DNA of 12,101 nt from contig JALLPB010001887.1 in NCBI GenBank assembly GCA_036939975.1, forward strand, positions 1 through 12,101, written 5' to 3'. How positions within the stretch are numbered: the first letter of the stretch is position 1; each line of letters opens with the position of its first letter. The position numbers were made by a program, and so were the translations under genes. This document shows, piece by piece, positions 6,583-12,101 of this stretch. The notes beneath the pieces are model-generated. The model was not told the DNA's origin. It did not search any database and saw only the letters and a program-made list of their open reading frames with translations. The stretch comes from Cyclostephanos tholiformis. Its lineage: Eukaryota > Bacillariophyta > Thalassiosirophyceae > Thalassiosirales > Thalassiosiraceae.

Positions 6583-7161
6583 AGGTGCGCGGGGTCTTCA
6601 GTAGAAGCAGAGACGTGGCAGCCAGGAAAAGTGATATCGAATAAACTAAACACGACCATCACTTACCCGGCTGTCACGAACTATTGGACCCCACTTATTG
6701 ACACAGACAACGATGAACCAACGACAAAAGAGGAACACATCAACACAGTACAATCAACCAAGCAGCAACAGAAACCAAAGTCCAACAAGTGGAAGAGAAG
6801 GATCGCACGACGACAAGAAATGAGACGATGACAAGACGAGGAAAGCATAATCATCGACTCAGGAGCAACGTCACACTTCGTCACCAAACGACTCAACTTA
6901 CCCGCCATATGACCATCAGACCTCACAGTCTATCTCCCTGATGATTCGACTTTGAGAGCAACCAGCAAGACTCAACTCCCATTCGAACAATTGTCAGAAG
7001 AAGCAAGACGAGCGAACATACTCCCAGGCCTCACCAAATCACTTATCAGTGTGAACAAAATGGCAGAGAACGGATACACAACCATCTTCAGACCAGGGGA
7101 CGAAGGCGTAACATTCCACAAAAAGGGCACACTCACCATCACAACGAGCAAACCTCCTGTG

Positions 7162-7174
7162 CTCCAAGGGTGCA
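7162..7174 (+). repeat. Isolated copy of the 13-mer CTCCAAGGGTGCA
   Basis: The base sequence is the same as the three linker repeats of element 1, but it lies between the protease and integrase and in a different codon phase (CTC CAA GGG TGC instead of CCA AGG GTG). Element 1 lacks the motif at the corresponding place. Confidence 0.7.
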
Positions 7175-7251
7175 AGAGGAGAGGAGAGAACCTATGGACA
7201 GTGTCAGTACCGAAAACAAAGTCAAGACGAGAGGAAGCGGCCAACGTTTAA

Positions 7252-8381
7252 AACTTACTGTCAATTGCACAAACGATAAAATACCTCCATGCGGCAGCGG
7301 GATACCCGACTGAAAACACATGGATAAAGGCAATCAAAGCCGGAAACTACATCTCATGGCCAGGCCTCACGGCCACAGCGGTGAGGAAGCATTTCCCCGA
7401 ATCCGACGAGACCAAGAAAGGACACATGAAGCGGCAACGACAGGGCGTCAGATCGACCAAAACACTCCAAACAATCAATGAAGACGAGGAGGATGCGATG
7501 GAAGACCACGACTCACCAATGACATCCAAACCAAAGAAGATGAAAGACGTATACGTGAAGGTCCACAGTGCCAGTGACACAATGTACACCGACCAGCCAG
7601 GACGATTCCCAGCCACCTCGAGCAGCGGAAACCAATACATAATGGTGTTAGTAGAAGTCGATGGAAATTACATAGACGCAGAGTCAATGAAGAACAGATC
7701 AGCAGGATCAATGGTGAAGGCTTACCTAGCACTTTGGGCACGTATCACGGCAACAGGAACCATCCGACCCACGACACACCTCATGGACAACGAAGCACCA
7801 ACAGAGCTCAAGGCTGAAATCAAAAAGAATTGCACGCTCCAACTCGTCCCCCCGGACAATCACAGGCGAAACCTGGCAGAGAGAGCGATACAGACATTCA
7901 AATGCCCCTTCAAGTCAGTGTTGGCGGGGGTAGACGACAATTTCCCAATGCGGCTGTGGGATAAACTCCTACCACAAACAGTACTCACATTGAACCTACT
8001 TAGACAATCAAATGTGGCCCCAACAGTCTCGGCATACCAATATGTTAATGGAGTATTCGACTACAACAAAATGCCATTGGCCCCACTCGGTTGCGCAGTC
8101 CAACTGTATGAAAGCAACGCACGACGAGGAACATGGGCGGAACATGCAATTGACGGATGGTACCTCGGCACATTGACGGAACATTACCGATGCCACAGAT
8201 TATACGTGAAGCAAACAAGAAGTGAGAGGATATTGGACACAGTGTTTTTCAAACATAAACACATCACTCAACCTACCGTGATGCCAACGGACACAATTGT
8301 TAAGGCACTCGACGACCTAATGCACGCTTTAAAGGGAAGGAGAAACATTAAAGGAGCAACGGAAATCAAAGCACTGGAAAA
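7252..8381 (+). pseudogene. Integrase region of element 2 pol
   Basis: This is the longest undamaged domain of the broken pol, in frame with gag. It begins with a degenerate pre-integrase segment (LHAAAGYP, WPGLT, FPESDETKKGHM) that shows no CxxC pair. The catalytic residues are all present: Asp 7591-7593 (MYTDQPG), Asp 7786-7788 (LMDNEAP) and Glu 7879-7881 (NLAERAIQ). The two Asp are 64 residues apart, as in element 1, and the second Asp to Glu gap is 30 residues (31 in element 1), shorter than the usual 35 of retroviral integrases. The reading frame is lost at the A run near 8380. Confidence 0.85.
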
Positions 8382-8588
8382 ATCGATGAATTACTCAACA
8401 ACATACCCAAGCAATTATTGCCAGAGGTACAACAGCCTAGACAGACTCGAGTGTCATTTGACGCAACAACGGCACCACCAAAGGAAAGCGTCACCCCGAC
8501 AGCACGACAGGCGGCGACACCACGTCAAAATCAACGACCTCTCTCACAACAACAATCATCGACAAACCAATCCAACCCAACACCCCAA

Positions 8589-8635
8589 CTCCAAGGGTGT
8601 GCAGCAACTCCAACATACCAAATCCAAGGGTGCGC
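8589..8635 (+). repeat. Two PRV/CCAAGGGTG repeats in the element 2 linker
   Basis: CTCCAAGGGTGTG at 8589-8601 and TCCAAGGGTGCGC at 8623-8635 are 33 nt apart. In the frame leading into RT they encode TPRV and NPRV. The first differs from the polypurine tract plus LTR start (CTGCAAGGGTGTG) by one base. Confidence 0.75.
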
Positions 8636-9222
8636 AGCAAAGTCGGGAAGGCGCCATTAACGACACAACAACAGAAGTTAAGAAGCACATTGCGAGAAAG
8701 AGCGGAGAGCAGAGCAAGAATACCAAATCGAACTCACATGCAACTCAGGCAACAAGAGCAACGTGAACTTACCCAACTCATCCGCGACGACGACACCGGC
8801 GAATACCTAAACTACAGACAGCTCATGCGCAGTCCAAAACACAGAATAATCTGGAATAGATCATCAGCCAACGAATTTGGCCGACTTGCTCAAGGACTCA
8901 AAGACGGCCGAGTGACTGGAACAAACACAATCTTCTTCATTCCCAAAGACCAAGTGCCAAAGGACAGACTCAAAGATGTAACGTACGGAAGCTTTAGTTG
9001 TGACATGAAGCCGAATAAGAAAGAAACACACAGAACCAGACTTACCGCAGGAGGTGACAAGATCAATTATCCAGAGGACGTTGGAACCCCCACGGCGGAC
9101 ATGACGTTAGTCAAGACCTTTTCAACAGTGTCATTTCAACGAAGAAAGCAAAGTGCATCATGGCAGACATCAAAGACTTCTACCTCAACACTCCAATGAA
9201 GAGATATGAATACATGCGTCTC

Positions 9223-9609
9223 AAGATGATTAAATACGCCCGTATGGAGGGAGTATTCTCTCCCGCCATTTGGAGCAAGAAACGTGAATAAAATATAGAG
9301 AAACGAATATGACGCCGAAGAAAGGATTCTATCTCTCGTATGTAGATGATACGGGGATGTTCCTCNCTCTCGTATGTAGACGATACGGGGATGTTCCTCG
9401 CCTGACACGTGCCTGACACGCAACCGTGGGTTTTCATGTGAAGACGAAACAGAACCACGGATAATGACATGACGACGCTCTCACAATCGACCATTTCGAC
9501 TGTAATCTATTACTTAATCTTGACTGAATAGCCGCGCCCTCCCACGAGTTACCACGGCGGCCACGGTCATTGATCTTATACCTCAATGCAGGCATATCCT
9601 TTTAAAGAT
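9223..9609. mobile_element. 377-bp insertion in the RT of element 2, flanked by AAGAT
   Basis: RT coding is continuous if 9228-9604 is removed: CGT CTC AAGAT joins to AAGAT AACC, giving RLK-ITNIPEE, which matches RVKLTDIPDE in element 1. AAGAT occurs at 9223-9227 and 9605-9609, a 5-bp duplication. The insert has no terminal inverted repeat that I trust, no TG…CA ends, and no long open frame. It contains a 33-bp repeat around a single N and an 11-bp tandem repeat (9400-9421). The hairpin-prone GGAGGGAGTATTCTCTCC lies near its left end. It separates the two RT catalytic blocks (Asp 9166-9168 and VDD 9839-9847). The element type is unknown. Confidence 0.75.
9333..9399. repeat. 33-bp direct repeat separated by one N
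   Basis: Copies at 9333-9365 and 9367-9399 differ at one base (TAGATGATAC against TAGACGATAC) and are separated only by the N at 9366. The pattern fits two contig ends that overlap but were not merged, so the duplication may not be real. Confidence 0.85.
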
Positions 9610-10900
9610 AACCAACATACCAGAGGAGGTCATAGAATATTATAACTTTAGAAGCATCATCACGGAAGATGGATATGTATACTGCAAAATACGGAAGGGC
9701 ATGTATGGCCTACCGCAAGCAGGGATTATTGCGCAAGAGCTACTCAAAGAGCGACTCGCAATAAAGGGATACCACCAAAGCAAAATCATCCCAGGACTGT
9801 GGACACACGAAACCAGGAACATATGTTTCACGTTAGTGGTCGACGACTTCGCAATAAAATATGTCAACAAGGAGGATGCAGATCACTTACTCAACGCCCT
9901 GCAGAAAGACTACACAGTATCGATGGACTGGGAAGCGACAAATTACATCGGCCTAACAATTGAATGGGACTACCACAACAGGAAGGTGCACATCCACATG
10001 CCAGGCTACCTCGCAAAAGCACTTCAGCGGTTCAAACATCCAACACCGACGAAGCAACAGAACTCACCACACCCGCACATCGCACCCCAATACGGCGCCA
10101 AGGTCCAATTTGCACCAGATGACAATGAATCCCCCCCCCTCGACAAAGAGGACATGAAATACATTCAGGCGGTGGCGGGGACATTGCTATATTATGGGCG
10201 AGCCGTTGACAACACAATACTCACCGCGCTCAGTGCAATAGCGACCAAGCAGGCCAAACCAACGCAGAAAACAATGGAAGTGATAAAACAACTGCTAGAC
10301 TATTGGGCAACGCAGGAAGATGCAATCATCACATACCGAGCAAGCAAAATGATCTTACAGGTTCACTCTGACGCAGGATATTGCAACGAAAAGAACTCAC
10401 GCAGCAGAGCCGGGGGACATTTTTTCCTATCGAATGGCGAAGACAATTCCCCCAACAACGGCGCCATACTCACGATCGCAACAATAATTAAAGCAGTCAT
10501 GTCATCGGCAGCCGAGGCAGAATTAGGAGCATTATATTTAAACGGGAAAGAGGCAACATATCTATGCCAGATACTCACCAAAATGGGACACCCACAACCA
10601 TGCACTCCAACCCAAACTGACAACTCGACGGCGGCATGAGTCGTCAACAGCATTATCCAACCAAAGCAAATGAAGGCCATGGACATGAGATTCCACTGGC
10701 TCCGCGACCAAGAAGCCCAAGGACAACTCAGAATTTATTGGCGACCGGGGAAGACGAACCTTGCGGACTACTTCACAAAACATCACTCACCGGCACACCA
10801 TGTTAATATCAGGTCAGAATTCCTAACCAGAGTGAAAGATCTCGCAGAAGCGAGGCGTCAGAGAAAGGAGCAACGCCAGACCAAACCAGCAAAAAGCTGA
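9605..10900 (+). pseudogene. RT C-terminal half and RNase H of element 2 pol
   Basis: The frame is open from the right end of the insertion to TGA 10637-10639 and, past that stop, to TGA 10898-10900. It contains the RT GMYGLPQAG block, the catalytic VVDDFAIKY (VDD 9839-9847), then RNase H motifs VHSDAGYCNE, SSAAEAELGALY and TDNSTAA. After the stop come KAMDMRFHWLRD, IYWRPGKTNLADY and FTKHHSPAHH, which mirror the C-terminal end of element 1 Pol. The TGA replaces a codon aligned with Glu or Gly in element 1. Apart from that stop, the motifs are well kept. Confidence 0.88.
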
Positions 10901-10904
10901 ATAG

Positions 10905-10915
10905 CTGCAAGGGTG
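10905..10915 (+). other. Polypurine tract of element 2
   Basis: CTGCAAGGGTG directly precedes the TGCTAAAC start of the 3' LTR and is identical to the tract of element 1. It lies four bases after the pol stop. Confidence 0.85.
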
Positions 10916-11110
10916 TGCTAAACTTTCCAATACATACCTACGTATGGAAGTCACATAGGGACAGCTAAGCGAGCTTTTGGCGAATGGAAAATTTAAAATC
11001 TCCATGTAGAAGGTTTGCGCCACAGGTTTCCAAGATGAAACCAAAGATAGATTACTCATAAATACGTAATCACCTTTGCACAACATCCTTTAGTTTGTCA
11101 CTGTTTAGCA
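10916..11110 (+). repeat. 3' LTR of element 2 (195 bp)
   Basis: It begins TGCTAAAC and ends GTTTAGCA, a perfect 8-bp terminal inverted repeat. It holds a CATAC-CTAC-GTATG hairpin near its start (10933-10946), an imperfect 22-nt palindrome (10984-11005, 18 of 22 symmetric), ACTCATAAAT (11054-11063), the 12-nt primer (11062-11073) and a 37-nt U5-like tail. The start is set by the polypurine tract and the end by identity with 5344-5382. Confidence 0.9.
11062..11073 (+). promoter_or_regulatory. Predicted self-primer and approximate transcript start of element 2
   Basis: ATACGTAATCAC is the reverse complement of 5383-5394. In the intact element the corresponding bases of the 5' LTR would be the start of the transcript. 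They should lie left of element 1, outside the window. ACTCATAA is immediately upstream, as in element 1. Confidence 0.55.
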
Positions 11111-12101
11111 GATAAGTCTTCCTGCTCTTCTGAGTCCTCTAATGATGATTTGGTTGTCTTGTCTGCTGTGAACAACACCTTTCCTGTTGAAACGGCTCGT
11201 TGTTGTCAGCAATCCAGTTGACAGAATGAGGGAGCCACTCTTGGTGGTCCACGCCAAAGCAAAAGGTTGAGGCAAGGAAGGAATCTGCACCCATTGTACC
11301 CACTCTCTGGACTAACATTTGGTTCTTCCTATCTTGTAAAGAAGTCACGCACTCAGGCCAAGCACAGTTCTTGTGTACCCTTGGCACAAAGCAACCTTCT
11401 CCTTTGGCAATACCTACCCACAGTAATGCATCCAAATGTGAACTTGGGTCCCTTTACTTGGCAAAAGTTACTGTGAACACTATCTCATCATTCTGGCGGA
11501 CAAATGTGACACAGGTGTTATTGAAGACCTTCATGTTCAAATGATACCACCTCTCATACTTGCAGCAAAGACCGCGGCTACTAAGGATGATAATCCCACC
11601 TGGTGGCAAGCGATGAATGGTCCTTATGCCAAAGAATTCTAGAAAGCCGCTCAGATTGAGATTGAGATCCTCAAGAAAATTGTTCCCTGTGCAGATGATA
11701 TTACCAACATCTTGCCTTCCACATGGGCATTCAAGGTCAAGCAATACCCAGATGGTATTATCAAGAAGTTCAAGGGATGTTTCTGTGCTAGTGGAGACAA
11801 GCAAATTCAAGGTGTTGACTTCTTTGAAACCAACAGCCCAGTGGTTCAATGGACCACTATTCATTTGATGCTTGTACTTGAATGAATCTTTGGCCTCTGC
11901 TCAAAACAAGGTGATATCACTTGTGTCTTTCTCCATGCATTACTTGGGAAAGATGAGGCAGTTGACATTGAGATGCCCCAGGGTTTCAAGCAGTATTACA
12001 AGAATGGCAAACTCAAGGTCCTGAAGCTTAACCAAACATTATATGCTCTGCACCAATCTCCATGTGCCTTTTGTTTATATCTTGTTACTGAAAAACTAGA
12101 G
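11111..12101 (+). pseudogene. pol: Element 3: degraded copia pol (linker and reverse transcriptase), cut by element 2
   Basis: From 11111 one frame reads an acidic, serine-rich linker with a TGA at 11219-11221, then GPRQSKRLRQGRNLHPL, ending at TGA 11474-11476. Around 11470-11520 the frame shifts, and a conventional copia RT follows to the window end. Recognisable blocks are PTWWQAMNGPYAKEF, LPSTWAFKVKQYPDG, GVDFFETNSPVVQWTT, KQGDITCVFLHA, EMPQGFKQ and LKLNQTLYALHQSP. Stops at 11640-11642 (TAG, where Trp is usual) and 11883-11885 (TGA) break it. The lineage differs clearly from elements 1 and 2. Element 2 begins exactly at its left edge, so gag, protease and integrase of element 3 are expected to the left of the window. 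Confidence 0.88.

Larger units (their letters stand above)
6583..10900 (+). pseudogene. pol: Broken pol of element 2
   Basis: The same domain order as element 1 pol can be followed through these lesions: TGA 6829-6831; TGA 6910-6912; TAA 7249-7251 (where ANVY-type coding is expected); loss of one base in an A run at 8378-8382; loss of one base in the low-complexity linker somewhere in 8480-8576; loss of one base in TTTT at 9119-9122; a 377-bp insertion at 9228-9604; TGA 10637-10639 in RNase H. Recognisable landmarks are protease DSGATSHF just after 6850, integrase DDE, the linker with PRV repeats, and RT and RNase H motifs. The final TGA is at 10898-10900, four bases before the polypurine tract. 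This copy cannot make a full Pol and could only move with help from another copy. Confidence 0.9.
5344..11110 (+). mobile_element. Element 2: decayed Ty1/copia LTR retrotransposon, 5' LTR split by element 1
   Basis: It reads left to right as remnant 5' LTR, primer-binding segment, gag, UGA, pol with several lesions, polypurine tract, full 3' LTR. The Gag and Pol proteins align throughout with element 1, and the polypurine tract and LTR ends are shared, so the two belong to one lineage with clear divergence. The first 39 bases (5344-5382) are identical to the last 39 of the 3' LTR (11072-11110). The other 156 bp of its 5' LTR should lie left of element 1, outside the window. It sits inside the pol of element 3, with GATAA at 11111-11115 as a possible target duplication whose partner is not visible. 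Confidence 0.92.

Noticed and set aside
9333..9399. CRISPR-like repeat pair
   Set aside because: There are only two copies with a 1-base spacer that is an N, in a eukaryotic retroelement. An assembly overlap explains it.
9228..9604. Terminal inverted repeats on the 377-bp insert
   Set aside because: Only a 7 of 9 match (ATGATTAAA against ATCTTTAAA) overlapping the flanks; this is too weak.
11139..11864. Minus-strand open frames opposite element 3
   Set aside because: The plus strand carries clear RT blocks here. The minus frames are shadows with no motif.
1..12101. Host genes, tRNA or rRNA genes
   Set aside because: Every coding stretch is assigned to one of the three elements, and no tRNA or rRNA-like sequence was recognised by eye. 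A covariance-model scan was not possible.

Overview
The window is a stack of nested Ty1/copia-type LTR retrotransposons in a eukaryotic nuclear genome. I see no host gene. The Gag and Pol style (Gag ending in a cysteine/histidine knuckle followed by Trp, integrase with LDNEA and HRRN-AER blocks, RT with VDDFxIKY) resembles the CoDi-type copia elements of diatoms. A diatom or related stramenopile is therefore my best guess, from recall only.

Layout. (1) Element 1 lies on the minus strand at 1-5343. It consists of a 3' LTR cut by the window edge (1-82), a polypurine tract (83-93), an intact pol (102-4013), gag (4014-5126, with one premature TGA), a primer-binding segment (5150-5161) and a 182-bp 5' LTR (5162-5343). 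Where both LTR copies are visible they differ at 1 of 82 positions, so the insertion is young. (2) Element 2 lies on the plus strand at 5344-11110 and is a decayed relative. It consists of the end of its 5' LTR (5344-5382), a primer-binding segment (5383-5394), an intact gag (5440-6582), a broken pol (6583-10900), a polypurine tract (10905-10915) and a 195-bp 3' LTR (10916-11110). Its RT carries a 377-bp insertion flanked by AAGAT. (3) Element 3 lies on the plus strand at 11111-12101. It is an old copia pol of a different, more conventional lineage with stops and at least one frameshift.

Nesting. Element 1 is inserted inside the 5' LTR of element 2: the U5 end of element 2 begins exactly where the element 1 LTR stops. 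Element 2 in turn sits inside the pol of element 3. The missing left parts of elements 2 and 3 should lie to the left of the window.

Two features may be undescribed for this superfamily. First, in both elements the 12 nt immediately after the 5' LTR are a perfect reverse complement of 12 nt inside the LTR, 37 or 38 nt before its end. The two elements use different 12-mers, so the pairing has covaried. This is the arrangement expected for Tf1-like self-primed reverse transcription rather than tRNA priming. Second, in both elements gag and pol are in the same frame, separated by a single UGA. The peptide after the stop is conserved (RC, then WQPGK) with synonymous changes, which points to Pol expression by stop-codon readthrough.
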